Position numbers and translations under genes: made by a program. Shown here in pieces: positions 46,638 through 58,141 of a stretch of 64,000 nt of DNA. Below the pieces are notes generated by a model that did not search any database, was not told the origin of the DNA, and worked only from the letters and a program-made list of their open reading frames with translations. The stretch is from Loripinus fragilis (Eukaryota > Mollusca > Bivalvia > Lucinida > Lucinidae). Numbering within the stretch: position 1 is the first letter of the stretch; every line of letters begins with the position of its first letter. The stretch is taken from assembly GCA_964019695.1 (NCBI GenBank), contig OZ026527.1, positions 73,867,471 to 73,931,470 of the forward strand, written 5' to 3'.

Positions 46638-49600
46638 TTAGATTTTGTTAAAAAGATTTATTTGTCTTAAAAATGTCATAATACTATCAATATGTATATC
46701 TTGAAGTAATTCTTTCATGTTATCAACATGGAAGCAATTATTTCTTACTAGTGCAAAGTCGCCACACTCTTCACCTTGTAGTAAGTATGAATGAGTGACT
46801 CTCTTATGACCTAAGCAGAGTCGAGCTAAAACTACTTCTTCTTTTCTAATGTTTCGAACAACTGATTGATATTCACCAATAGTTGGTTTGATGTCAAGAA
46901 GTTTATTTCCAATGCTGTTATTCCATGAAGTTTGCCATTCTTCCAAGACATATTTATTTAAAATTAGAAAATGAAATCTTAACAGAAGTTGGTTCTAATG
47001 AAAGCGATGTTTTTGCTTGCTTGTCTACCATCTCATTCCCTTGGATACCTATATGACTAGGAACCCAACAGAGAGCAATTTCTTTATAAGCTTAAAGCTC
47101 ATGACATTTTTCTAAAAGTTTCTGAATCTGTGGATTCTTTGAACTGGTATGGTTCCTTGCTTTCAATACAGAAAGCGAGTCAGAAAATATAATAAATTTA
47201 TTGTTAGGATCACAAGTGCTAATGAAATCTAAAGCTAGATCAATTGCTTTGGCTCCAGCAGTGAAAATTGACGAATCGTCAGGTATACGTTGCATATTAC
47301 TATGGTTGTCTGATATAAGAGCACAACCAACCTTTGAGTCTTCCTTTGATCCATCAGTATAAATTTGTTGGCAATTCTTATAACGACTTTGCATTTTTCT
47401 GAAATCATCTTTTAATATGTGTTGATTTAATTCAGTTTTTTTCCCTGAATGTAAATCAAAAAGTATTTCAGGTGGTTTCATACACCAAGCTGGAATATTT
47501 GATGTAAAATGAATTTCAATATTTTGTGGTTTGATATTGGCAGATTCTAAGAGTGGTGAAATTCTGATGCCAAATGATTTAAGAGCTTTAGGTTTTTGTT
47601 CATATAAATTAACATAATTTGGCGGGAATGTAACTTCATGAGCAGGATTTGATGGGTTAGCAGCAAGTCTTATAACATATTGCAAAGAGAGTTTCTCTCT
47701 TCGTGAGTATAGTGATGGTTCATCTGCTTCCACATAGAGACTAGCAACAGGAGAAGTTCTAAAAGCCCCTAAAGCTAATCTAAGTCCTTGGTTTTGTATA
47801 GGATCAAGCATTTGGAGATATGATTTTCATGCAGAGCCATATATAATACAGCCATAGTCTAATTTTGACCGGGCTAGAGACCAATACAGCTTGAGAAGTG
47901 AAGTTCGGTCTGCACCCCAAGAAGTATGGGAAAGCACCTTTAAAAGATTCAATGCTTTTAAACATTTAGCTTTGAGATATCTAATATGGGGTATAAAACT
48001 TAGTTTTCTATCAAATAAAATCTCAAGGAATTTAGAGATTCCTTAACAACTGGAATAGGTGTTCCATATTAATGTAAAACCGGATCATCATGTTGCTTGC
48101 GCAACTGACAGCAATGTACACACTGTGTTTTTGATTTGGAAAACTTAAAGCCATTGCTTGTTGCCCAATTTTCAATCTTATTCAAATTTTGTGGTAGTTG
48201 ACGTTCAAACAGATACAGAAGTTGTCAATGTATAATGAGCAATCAGTAAGATTACCTAAACATTTCACAATATCATTAATTTTGATACTAAAAAGTGTTG
48301 TAGACAAAACACCCCCTTGAGGTACACCCTGCTCCTGGTCATAATAGTCAGACAGAGAGGAGCCAACTCGGACTTGCATGGCGCGGTCTGCAAGGACGTT
48401 TTCAATGAATGTAGGAAGTCTACCTCTTAATCCAAGTTTGTGGATATCTTTTAAAATGCCGTATCTCCATGTGGTATCATAAGCTTTTTCCAAATCAAAA
48501 AACACAGCGACTACATGTTCCTTTTTAATTAAGGCATCACGTATGAAAGTTTCCAATCTAACTAAATTATCAGTTGTACTGCGGTCAGAAAACCAGACTG
48601 GAACCGCGATATATGATTATTAGATTCTAAAAACCAAGTAAGTCTTTTATTTATCATTCTTTCAAGTGTTTTACATAGACAACTTGTTAAAGCTATAGGT
48701 CTATAATCATTTGGTTCCGCAGGATCTTTACCAGGTTTGGGAATAGGAATAATTGTTGCATATTGCCAACCATCTGGAAATTTACCAGTAGTCCAAATGT
48801 ATCTAAATATATTCAAAAGAGTTTCAAGAGAAGTATCTGGGAGATGTTTAAGCATTTGATAGTGGATATTACCAGGACCCGTGGCTGAGTCATGTGATAG
48901 TTGAATAGCTTCAAATAATTCATCTAAATTAAAATCTTTTTTATAAATTTCATTATTTTGTGATTTAAAATTCAATTTAACTTTCTCCTGTTCGGTTTTA
49001 ATCTTTCTGAAGGATTCAGAGAATTGAATGATGATGAATTGTGACAAAAAGTTTCTCCTAAAGTGTCAGCAATGTCTCTTTTTGAAGTTGCTTTGCTGTC
49101 AGTACCCACCATGTTTAAATGTGTGTAACTGGGGAATTTGTTTTTTCCAGAGATTTTTCTTATCATATCCCAAACCTTTTTAATAGGTGTTTTATGATTG
49201 ATTTTCAAAACATAAGATCTCTATGACTTACGCTTCGAAAGTTTAATTGTTCTACGGGCTTTAGCTCTAAATACTTTGATGTCATTTAAATTGTTGGTAT
49301 TTGGAGATCTTTTGAATTTAGATAGAGCTTGTTTGCGCTATTTAATTGCTACTTTACAGTCGTCATTGTACCATGGATTACTTTTAGTTGGATTTTTCGA
49401 AGTTTGAGGAATACATTCTTTAGATACTTCGATAAGAGAAAAGGTAAAATCAGCTATAGGATCAGGAGATTCTTTGAAGTTTTCTGGCACCAATTTACCA
49501 GTGCACAGAGTATTAAATAGTTCCCAGTTGGCTCTATTTAATTTCCACTTTGGATTGTGATCCTCAGAGGAAAAAGTGTTCTGTTCAATGATGATAGGGA

Positions 49601-50237
49601 AGTGATCACTATTGTGTTGGTCTTAACATACAGACCAATTATAATCAAGAAATAGTGATGGATGACATAAGGAAAGCTCAATAATAGGTGTAAAAGACTT
49701 TGTACTTGGAGAATGATAAGTATAAGACTTATCATTCATAATACAAATGTCATTCTTTGTAATGAAATTTTCGATAAGTTCACCTCTGGAATCATTGTTT
49801 TGACCACCCCAGAGGATATTGTGACCATTGAAGTCACCTAATAAGATATAAGGAGACGGAAGTTGTTGCAGTAAATTGTCCAAGTGTTGGGAGTTAAGAG
49901 AAACGGATGGAGGAATATATACAGAACATATGTTTATTTCTCTGTTTAGAGTGACAGAAACAGCAGTTGCTTGTAGTTCTGTTTGTAAATCAATCTTTCT
50001 TTGTGGGAAAGATGATTTTACAAATATTAAGGCACCACCAGAGGGTCTCAGACAATCAGTATGAACATAGTTATGTATATTAAAACCTCGTAATGATATG
50101 TTATCATCTGGTTTAAGAAATGTCTCTTGAAAACAAAATACAGATGAATTATATTCGGAAATCAATAGAGATACTTCATTATAATTAGGTTTCAAACCTC
50201 GACAATTCCATTGAATAATTTTATGTTTAAAATCCAT
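46638..50237 (-). pseudogene. LINE A3 ORF2: endonuclease-RT-RNase H (broken)
   Basis: Full-length ORF2 in decay. The likely start is the methionine at 50237 (MDFKHKIIQWNCRGL). APE-type endonuclease motifs: QWNCRGLKPN, CFQETFL, ILLGDFNGHNILWGG, then after a frameshift near 49660 HNSDHFPII (the SDH motif). RT: SATGPGNIHYQML, IIPIPKPGKDPAEPNDYRPI, a frameshift near 48560, FFDLEKAYDTTWRYGI, GVPQGGVLSTTLF and CSLYIDNFCIC. The catalytic YVDD of copy A1 has become YIDN, losing one aspartate. RNase H: IYTDGSKED, FTAGAKAIDLAL (Glu replaced by Gly in AEAK), IIFSDSLSVLK. The C-terminal finger is partly deleted. Frameshifts plus these substitutions make it inactive. Confidence 0.85.
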
Positions 50238-50296
50238 ACTTGAAAATAATATTAAAAGAAATAATAAAATAATGGTTAGATTGAAACTCTCCAATA

Positions 50297-51655
50297 TTAA
50301 GTTACTGGTAATCTTGGCAGTGTGCCTTTAGGGAGATGGTCACTGGAAGAAGAGTCTGTGAATACCAGACTCCTCTTCCATACACACCTCCTCATCATCT
50401 TTTTCAGCAAACACAGAATATGGATTCTTTTCAGCTTGTTTTGCTTTTTCTGTTTGTTCGTTTTCTTTCTGTGCTTGTTCTTTTTGCCATTGCTGTTTTC
50501 TTTCTTCTTTTTGTTGTTTTTAAAGTTTGTCTTTCTCTTCTTTTTTCTTCTTCTCCTCATCTTTCTCTATCATTTCTAAGGTCGCCCCCTTACAGGCTGG
50601 CCCAGAATGAGAGGAGTTTCTTTTTCCTGGATGTGGAGATGCGTTACGTTTTTCCTTTGTACCTTGTGTTTTCTCTGTTGTCTGATTTAAGTATTCCGTA
50701 AAGCTGTCGTCCGTCTGTGTGCTCTTGTTGTCAGTTTGTGTAGATTTGTTGCAAGAGCCTGGTTTAACAGCACTTGCAGAAGTTTGACCTGTGTAAAATT
50801 GCTCGTATTGTTTTCAAGCATCAGGAAATGATAAGTTGTTTTCTCATTTGATTTTGAGAATTTTCTTCCCTTTCTCCCATTGTGGGCATTGCTTCGAGTT
50901 TGCAGGGTGATCACCTGAGCAGTTGACACATTTGGCTGGTTTGTCACACACGCCAGATGGTCCATAATGTTCAGGCTCACCGCAGTTGCAGCATACAGGG
51001 TGTCTACCACATTTATTTTCGTGGTGACCAAACACTTGACAACTGTAACATCTAAGTGGGTTTGGAATATAGACATCTACTTTCACTTGCATAAAGCCTA
51101 TTTTAACAACTGTAGGTAAGGTAGGTGAGTTAAATGTAATAAGAACATATGTGTTCATTAATTTTGTATCACCATCACGACGTACAGTGATTCTACGTAC
51201 ATCCGTAACTCTCTGTTCAACCATGCCTTCCTTGATATCATCGCTTGTCACTCTGTTCAAGGCTGGACAGCGAATAATACCCTTGGATGTGTTCAAGGTT
51301 GAATGGGGTGTTACGGAGCACTTTAGACCAAAAATGTCTTCATCTGTAGTAGATTTTTTTCGTGTGCTTCTTTAGCACATTGTATCAAAAGATCACCAGA
51401 CCTTAGGTTCTTTATGCTCTTTGGTTCTCCTGCCATGCTCATTATGGTTTTATGTACAACAAACGGAGAAAGAAAAGAAATAGTCTCTCCTTCTTTTTCT
51501 GAATGGATTATTAAAAATCTGGGTACATAAGGTTTTTTGGTTGAGGTAGACGAACTTGACAAACTTGATTTAGTTGGTTGAGAAGCTGGGTACGAGTTTT
51601 CAGAGTCAGTATCTGAATTTGCTATGTGACGTTTTTTTGCTTTTTGTTTAGCCAT
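50297..51655 (-). pseudogene. LINE A3 ORF1: nucleic-acid-binding protein with zinc knuckles (broken)
   Basis: ORF1 of the LINE; such proteins coat element RNA. Starts MAKQKAKKRHIANSDTDSEN at 51655, with a Ser-rich linker and an RRM-like region (PRFLIIHSEKEG...KSIKNLRSGDLLIQ). After a frameshift near 51310: NTSKGIIRCPALNR, DVRRITVRRDG, then CYSCQVFGHHENKC (CCHC knuckle), CCNCGEPEHYG and CVNCSGDHPANSKQC (further knuckles). Another frameshift near 50850 leads to a Lys/Asn-rich tail. It ends about 60 bases before the ORF2 start. Confidence 0.75.
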
Positions 51656-51929
51656 GTAGTTTAGTTGTTTGATTCATCCTCCATTCTCCCCACCCACCGT
51701 GGAGCCCAACAAGGGAGCACTTTAATGGAGTGGATTTCCGATCTCCAGTGCTAGAGATACATAGAAGGTATACTTGCACAAATAGAATCTGCACAATTGA
51801 CCCGTTAAGCCACTGCCTTCCAGGATTATTTTATAAAAGAAAGAAAGTTTAAGATAATGGACACATGGTTGGCATCAGAACGATACTATAGAACGAAGAT
51901 ATAAGAAATATTTTTTTTTACATTTTCAG

Positions 51930-52224
51930 AATCCTGGGGCTCAGCATGACAAAGCCGATTAGAAACACCAGGCCGTGTTTCCACCTGAGTCTACCCCGTC
52001 AAAGAGGCCAGAGACGTGTTGAGTCATACAGAATTTATAAACGTCCATATTCTGCATGCTCTCAGTCTTCCAGGCCATCCCCTTCGACTTACGAGAAAGC
52101 CACCCACAGCAAACTGGTAGGTCCTACTCTTAGCACTCCCAGAGGAGACAAGTATTACAATCAATATCGTCCCCTGTGTGAAGTGTGCCCCAGAGACCGC
52201 GACAAGGTGGTAGGGACTCTCCAG
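51930..52224 (+). other. Exon-like open frame antisense in the LINE A3 5' region
   Basis: A pyrimidine-rich tract ending TTTTTTACATTTTCAG looks like a strong plus-strand splice acceptor. A locally GC-richer open frame follows, with MTKPIRNTRPCFHLSLPRQR, a Pro/Ser-rich middle, and GDKYYNQYRPLCEVCPRDRD. AAG/GTGGTAGG near 52207 could be a donor. No family recognised. It lies inside the block bracketed by the LINE target duplication, so it may simply be the LINE 5' UTR read backwards. Coding status is uncertain. Confidence 0.3.
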
Positions 52225-52254
52225 GGTTCTCATGCATGGCAATATTTTAGTGGG

Positions 52255-52335
52255 ATCCCCTAAATGCGAAAAAAGTTGTCCTAAAAATAAACATGTTTGG
52301 GCTAATGTAAAAATGCAAGGCAACCCATTACGTGA
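52255..52335 (+). repeat. Repeat Q, copy 2 (right flank of LINE A3)
   Basis: CCCCTAAATGCGAAAAAAGT, CATGTTTGGGCTAATGTAAA and GGCAACCCATTACG align in order with 44435-44525. Together with 45005-45052 this forms the repeat into which LINE A3 inserted. Confidence 0.65.
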
Positions 52336-52872
52336 TTTTAAATAATTTGGATGTAATCTACTATATAATGAGCACGACTCATCCAAGAAGGGTTCACCGA
52401 CAACTTGTCGTACAGAAAGACAGATCATGATGACCACGACCCAACTAATGGGGCACTTTATAAGAAAAACGGTGATAAATTTTTTTACCACACAACAAAC
52501 CTGCCTTCATGGTCATAGTTAACAGAAAGCAGTATGGGAAGAAAGAAACATGGATCTCAGGTACATGTAGACAACGATCGACATTAGTTAGGTGCTGAAA
52601 GATGGCAAGCTTTTTTGAAATAATTATACTTGTGTATATATGGTCTTGCCTGTAATGACAATGTGATAGAGAATGTACATGACGATAGTATTTCTTACCC
52701 TATTTTGGTATGTTTAAATACCAAATAAAAGTTTTGATAAGTGTAAATACCTGCCTGTGATAGCATTTGTAATACAACTCAGTCGTATTTGTTCAATCTA
52801 TATACCTTTTGTTTCAGCCTACAGTATTTTAACAGCGAGAACCTTTTGTGCTTAAGCCAAATAAAAAACTAT
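52336..52872. other. Anonymous AT-rich spacer
   Basis: No gene or repeat boundary recognised. Confidence 0.45.
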
Positions 52873-53220
52873 GTGTGGTTCAGGTTACACCCTGAAAAAT
52901 AGGGTAGGTAGGATACTAGGTTTTTTTTTGAAAACTCTTTTTCTTTAAATATCCAAACCTGCTTGAAATGAAATAAGGCAAAACTGATATAAAATGGTCT
53001 ATTTTTGAAGATATAACCTTGTTTTAATCCTTTTTACTTCCTACACCAAATACTGAATGTATAGAAATTAAGATTTCCATTTCAGACGGTCATTCTGTTA
53101 TGTATTTTTCTCCAAATTCTGAAGTTGGTTCAGCTGTTCTCTTCCAACTTCAGGATTTGGAGAAAAAAGTTTAGCGTAGGGGGTAAAAAATTAGGGTAGG
53201 TCGGGTAACCTGAACCACAC
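52873..53220. mobile_element. MITE with GTGTGGTTCAGGTT termini, copy 2
   Basis: Starts GTGTGGTTCAGGTTACACCC and ends GTCGGGTAACCTGAACCACA C. It is inverted relative to copy 1 (3491-3794); the shared interior includes GGATTTGGAGAAAAAAGTTT. Length 348 bp, non-coding. Confidence 0.75.
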
Positions 53221-53348
53221 ATATTATTTTTCTTGGCAAGTCATATTTTGTTGAAAATTAGCTAAGTATATTATATTTGTTGGGCAATAGCAATAATAGG
53301 TTATGATATCCGCTATGTGTATCCAACGTTAAAGAAAGATTATTGTAT

Positions 53349-53512
53349 CTTGTCGTAAATTAGGTCAAGGTCAACATAGAATCATGACTTTTACGACCTT
53401 GTTAGGGGCCACATCTCAAATGCTTTAATAGCGTTTTTGTTTATGAGAATATTTATTACGGGTTTTAACCATATATGGGCGTGGCGTCTACTGACCATGT
53501 GACCAGGACCTT
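53349..53512 (+). repeat. Fragment of the M-type (GGTCAAGGTCA) repeat
   Basis: CTTGTCGTAAATTAGGTCAA, GGGGCCACATC and TTTTAACCATATATGGGCGT with TGACCATGTGACCAGGACC match one subunit of M1/M2. Neither terminus is present. Confidence 0.6.
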
Positions 53513-53552
53513 AGAATAGTTGATCAGACTAGAAAATTTAAAAATGATGCTC

Positions 53553-53667
53553 CCTTCCTTAAGAATTTATTGCCGCTCTGGCAGTGACCTCGTCCATTTC
53601 TGCCTTCCTGGTGGCACTGTCCAAGTAACCAATCCAAACGCTGAGGTCTACAGCTTCATATTTGCTG
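53553..53667 (+). pseudogene. Possible exon remnant of the ZP-like gene
   Basis: Open frame LPSLRIYCRSGSDLVHFCLP followed by GGTVQVTNPNAEVYSF, stopping at a TAG near 53667. Codon content looks protein-like compared with its surroundings and it lies upstream of the ZP-like exons in the same orientation. Its link to that gene is inference; no family was recognised from this piece alone. Confidence 0.3.
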
Positions 53668-53789
53668 TTTAGTATAGCTGTGTCTCTGGAGCAGTGAGAT
53701 ATTCAGTTTCTACAAGTCGTACACAAAGTAACACTAGAACAGTCGGACTCCGACAAAGGGACCCGCCTAATGCCCATCAGGGAAAAGGG

Positions 53790-54665
53790 GATATCCTCAT
53801 CGGACAAAACCCATATTCAGATATGAACAATAGTTTGATGAAAGTAGTCCATATATAAAATTTGGAAGAAATTAGGTGATAAATGACTAAGTTAGAGTGT
53901 CCACAAGTGTTAACTGATAGGTGGTGGCCATTTTGGCGGCCATCTTGGTTATCAGACAAATCGAGAGTTTGATAAAAGTAATCCATATATAAAATTTGGA
54001 GGTAATCAGGTAATAAATGATTAAGGTAGATTGTCCTCAAAGCAAATTGATAGGCGGCGGCCATTTTGGTTATCGTTTGTCTGACTAAACTTATATTCAT
54101 GAACAAGGGTTTGATGGAAGCAATCCATACATGAAATTTGGAAGAATTCCGATAAAAAATTACTTAGAGTGACCGCCACATCGGACACTGATAGGCGGCG
54201 GCCATTTTGTCAGCCATCATGGTTATCGTTCGTCAAACAAAACCCATATTTGAACTGGAATGAAAGTTTAATAAAAGCAATCCATATATGAAATTTGAAA
54301 GAAATCCGATAAAAATGACTAAGTGAGAGTGACCACAACAGCAGACATTGATAGGCGGCGGCCATTTTGTCGGCCATTTTGATTATCATATGTCGGACAA
54401 AACCCATATTCGAACTTGAACGAAAGGGTGATGAAGCAATTCATATATGAAATTTGGAAGAAATCTGATTTAAAATGACTGAGTTAGAGTGACCACGACA
54501 CCGGATATTGATAGGTGGCGGCCATTTTGTCGGCCATCAAAATCCGTATTCGAACTTGAATGAGAAGTTGGTAGAAGCAATCCATATATAAAATTTGAAA
54601 GAAATCCGATTAAAAATGACTGAGTTAGAGTGACCACGGTCAGACAGACGGACAAGCCGAAACCA
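53790..54665 (+). repeat. Tandem array of 133-160-bp units
   Basis: Five to six units, each containing CGGACAAAACCCATATTC, GAA(A/T)TTTGGAAG-like text, GTTAGAGTGACCAC and GATAGGCGGCGGCCATTTTG. GATAGG starts lie at 53916, 54049, 54190, 54350 and 54510; the last unit decays into GGTCAGACAGACGGACAAGC. The array separates the two exon-like regions of the ZP-like pseudogene. Confidence 0.85.
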
Positions 54666-54699
54666 ATAGAGCTCCGCAAACATTCGTTGGCGGTGCCCT

Positions 54700-55450
54700 A
54701 ATAACAGGATTCTCTCTGGACAATACCATGTTGTCTGGTTCTCCAACGGCACTGGTAGTTTTTACAAGTTTGTCAGTACAAGCGCTATTTCTTATGAAGT
54801 TTAGTGCAATATTATTGCTTCTGGAGAAGTTGAAAGAACTGCTGTCAACAACCTTTCTGCAAACATTGAAGTTTCCGTCCAGGATGTATTCAAGACATAT
54901 TTTGTAGTGTCGTTGGAGCTAAGAACTGAAAAAGGAAGTGTAAACAAACTTGATTCATCAGCATCATCGATAATTGTGGGAGGCACTCTCTTCTGTACAA
55001 GAATCATTCCACCTGCATACTCTGCCAAGTTGACTTGTACAGACTTTTCTGATTTTGTTGTCAGCACAAGTCCCAAAATCATGTTCCTGGTAGATAATGG
55101 TTGTGAACAAGACGGCCAACTTAATGGGCACTGCTTTGAAATGAATTGAATCTGGTCTTTATGGTATCAACCACTTCTGGGTAGTTCTCTACGTCTGCAA
55201 GTTCTACAACAGTAAGACTATTTTCTTCTACTGTACAGCCTCATCCTTTTCAAATGGTCCAGCAGGTTATGGTAGTAGCTGCAGGGAGAGAAAGCGAAGA
55301 GCTGTGACCAGACAATTAACATGTCTAGATGACAAAATACTCTATGTCCAAAATGTCGCATCTTAGCACACCAGTGCAACTACCACACTCGTAACTCTAT
55401 GGCTCGCCACTGGAGCTGGAGTTTTGGTATTCTATACTGAACAAAAGTGA
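54700..55450 (+). pseudogene. ZP-domain membrane protein remnant
   Basis: Extracellular polymerising (zona pellucida) domain followed by a membrane anchor. The first frame reads SGQYHVVWFSNGTGSFYKF, an in-frame TAG at 54802, VEVSVQ-like strands, TRIIPPAYSAKLTC and PKIMFLVDNGCEQDGQ, typical of ZP-C (L-x-D/E-NGC). After a frame change near 55150 come LYVCKFYNSKTIFFYCTASS, a Cys, then RERKRRA, a furin-type consensus cleavage site. A TAG at 55364 is followed by TTTLVTLWLATGAGVLVFY, a hydrophobic transmembrane segment, and the final stop at 55450. Order ZP-C, furin site, TM matches ZP proteins. Two stops and a frame change indicate a pseudogene, although unrecognised introns could explain the frame change. 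ZP identification is from motif order only. Confidence 0.5.
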
Positions 55451-55608
55451 AAACGCTAAACTCCAATTATCTATATTTTATGAGAAAGTATTGGACAAAA
55501 AGTATTTACTAAAGCTTAATAATGTTGCCCAGAGATCCAGCAAACGATTCGCCAAAACTCCACCAATTTGTCTTGTTTGGTGTATGAGTTACGCTACTTT
55601 AAGTGTTT

Positions 55609-56082
55609 ACCGGGGTTTACCTGTTGGATTTCTTTTGCTCCGGTATTCAGTTTAATTTACTGTTGAGTCCTTATCCTTGCTTTATCTCCTTGTTATATCT
55701 TGATTTATATGTTTTAGGAGATGATGCATTTATAAGTTAGGGGTCTTTCATGCAAACCAAATATTTATGTGTCTTGATCCACATCTGAATTAAGGGTGAG
55801 GTTGGCGCCGTTAAACCGGTTTAAGCCCTCCAGTAAAATATTTTACTGACCGTTCCAAGGCGGTACTTCTTTTGTGGATCTTTTATGTTTTTGTTCTGTC
55901 TTGTGCTTGCTATGTTTTGTGCGCGTCTGTTTATATGTGCTTTGTGGTCACCTGCTGGAAAAGGGCTGACCTCTTGGCTCTCGTTTGTGGTGTCTTCTGT
56001 GAGTTTGTCACTTTCCCATTGGTATCCTGGGTCAGGTGTGGTACTTGATTGTATCGATTCCTGATCTTTGCAACCTTATTAC
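55609..56082 (+). mobile_element. Naiad 3'-region fragment N8
   Basis: Complete plus-strand 3' UTR from CCGGGGTTTACCTGTTGGAT to GATTCCTGATCTTTGCAACC and TTATTAC. No RT codons. Very close in sequence to the N4 and N7 tails, suggesting the same burst of insertion. Confidence 0.85.
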
Positions 56083-57189
56083 TTTTATTCACTGAAATTT
56101 GCTATTGCGCAAATTAAAATTGTTACGCTTATCTAAATTGGTCTTAATTGTGTTGCATAAAAACACAAGAAAACTGCTTAATCACTTAAAACAAGCTCAG
56201 AAATCAATTTCGAAAATAGCGAATTTGTAAAATATTGAAAATTATCTCCCTTTGACAAAAACAAATGGGGAATATTAAATGTTTGGTAATATTCGATTTA
56301 TCACGATTTTCGACAATTTTCTTTCGCCAAATCAGGTAGACCTCTCAGCACATTGTTTCTACCATTTCCTCATACTAAGATGCAACAACACATTGATATT
56401 CCTATGGAGTATTATTTTTTTAAGCTTGGCAATTTGAGTGAAAATCCGCTTTTTAAGATTGCTTTTCTAAACGATCAAAACACACTTGATATAAGTCCTT
56501 CACATTTCTGGTTGTCACATGTCTAGACTACTATTTCGTGCAGTCGGATCTCGTAGGGAGTGGATTTCTGAAGGCCTAAATTGTGTTAGATTTCCGTTCA
56601 AATTGGCAACCTGAAGAAATGGACCCCTGTCACATTTAAATGGCTTTCATGTGTTTCCTCGTGACAACATCCTTAAAACGTTTATGTTATGCATTACACA
56701 GTATTTGAACATTAAGATGAACTGTCAATTGCATTCTTGGTTTGCATAATTTTGTATATAGATGGCAAACAATTCAGGTGTAGCGTTTTCACTTTTGTTC
56801 AGTATATCATAGGAAATGAATTTTACAATATCAATTTAATGGGTATAAAAAAGAAAGTTCAATTGGTACATTTGTTTCTGAGGAGAAAGTTTGAAAATGC
56901 TGACAGACGGACACTTGAGACATTTGTATAATATTAGCTCATTCATAAGACTATTTAACAAAAACATAAGACTTTGGCTCAGTGAGGTGAATTCCATTGA
57001 TAGGCTTTATTTCTATATTCCAGCACCATCACAACAGGAAATATGAAAACTATGAAATCTGTACAAAATTATACTGGTTTTGTATTTTGTACAATTTAAG
57101 ATCATTAAGATTTCATTTAATGTTTTAGCCTCTTGTTTTCGCTCATGAATGTCTTAAGCAGAAAGGTGTTTGTGCATGTACATATCATC
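56083..57189. other. Anonymous AT-rich spacer
   Basis: No gene recognised. A faint M-type repeat end (GAAAATGCTGACAGACGGAC near 56894) is present. Confidence 0.45.
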
Positions 57190-57283
57190 GCATCTGTAGC
57201 GCAGTCTAAGGCAGCGCGTCAGTCTCATAATCATTGTTCAGTGAGCTATCTGAAAGTCGTGAGTTCGATCCTCACGCGGGGCA
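57190..57283 (+). tRNA. tRNA-Met(CAT)-like gene with an 18-nt intron
   Basis: D-arm TAGCGCAGTCTAAGGCAGCG, anticodon arm GTCAGTCTCATA...ATCTGAAAG, T-arm GTGAGTTCGATCCTCAC and terminal GGGGCA are those of eukaryotic elongator tRNA-Met. The anticodon CAT is at 57226-57228. Eighteen extra bases (57230-57247) sit one base 3' of the anticodon, exactly the canonical nuclear tRNA intron position. A- and B-boxes are good, and a T5 run (57289-57293) could terminate Pol III. The acceptor stem pairs poorly (GCATCTG against GCGGGGC), so this may be a pseudogene or a SINE head. Confidence 0.5.
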
Positions 57284-58141
57284 GTCTCTTTTTGTTAAAT
57301 ATGTATATCCATGACATGATCCAAATGCTCAGACGCCATCAGATAATATCTTGAAAATGGCTGGCGTCATTTAACAATCAGAACCAACTGTCTAAACTAT
57401 TGATTGACGCAAACGTTATATTTCTGTACATGAAGGGTTTATCGTAGAAAGCAGTGCAGACCCTGATGTGATGCCATATTATGTGGCATCTCATCAGGGT
57501 ATACACCGCCTGTTTGCATACCCTTATACCACCCTTACCAACTTAAGCACGAAATGTCTCGTGATGTGCAAGGTCTACACTGATGTAAGTGGTATAAAAT
57601 AGTTATACCATGGTTGTCCACCTGTAGGGGAGACCGGGGCAAAATGAGCCAGTACGATTTTTCAATTGATGACATCATCTATGGCGTTTCTTACTCAAAC
57701 TGAATGCGCGTTTTGAAATCCGCCATATTCGACTAAAAAAAAACAGAGCAGAGGTAAGTTTTTTTATATAAACTTTTGAAGCACTGTAAGTAAATTTCGA
57801 GGGTAACAGTTTTTTTTATAAAGGTGAAAAATATAGTAGGAATATATTTAAATTTTATCATGTAAATTGAACTATACAGATGCTGTTATGTTTCCAAATC
57901 CTCAAAACTACTGCCAGACGTGGTATTTTTTTTATTTATTACCAGAACAGTTCACAAGAGGCTACTGGGCAAAATGATACAGCGTGGTCGGAGCAAAATG
58001 ATACAGTCTGAAATAATCTAATTTGACTCTGTTTTAAAGCATTTTCAAGATATATTTATCAGAATTGAATATTCTTATCTAAAGAAACGTAAACGATATT
58101 AGATCTACATAGATTCTAGCATACGACTGTGCTGTTGCGTT

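Larger units (their letters stand above)
45053..52226 (-). mobile_element. LINE family A copy A3, apparently full length
   Basis: Minus-strand I/Nimb-like LINE flanked by a 13-bp perfect duplication, TTCTCATGCATGG, at 45040-45052 and 52227-52239. The 3' end has the same TGTTTGTTTGG boundary as A1 and A2. Sequences outside the duplications belong to one copy of repeat Q; compare the uninterrupted CTGTGACAATTTCTCATG at about 44399 with CTGTGGCATTTCTCATG at 45031. Without the nested LINE B the element is about 5.9 kb: 5' region about 570 bp, ORF1, ORF2, 3' UTR. Both ORFs are broken. Confidence 0.82.

Noticed and set aside
50322..50701. Phe/Leu-rich plus-strand frames resembling a membrane protein
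   Set aside because: They are the antisense of the Lys/Asn-rich tail of LINE A3 ORF1.
51720..51835. tRNA-Leu/Ser-like element upstream of LINE A3 ORF1
   Set aside because: On the minus strand AGTGGCTTAACGGGT resembles an A-box and GAGATCGGAAATCC a B-box, but pairing of the arms is poor. It could be a Pol III-like internal promoter of the LINE, but that is not supportable from one copy.
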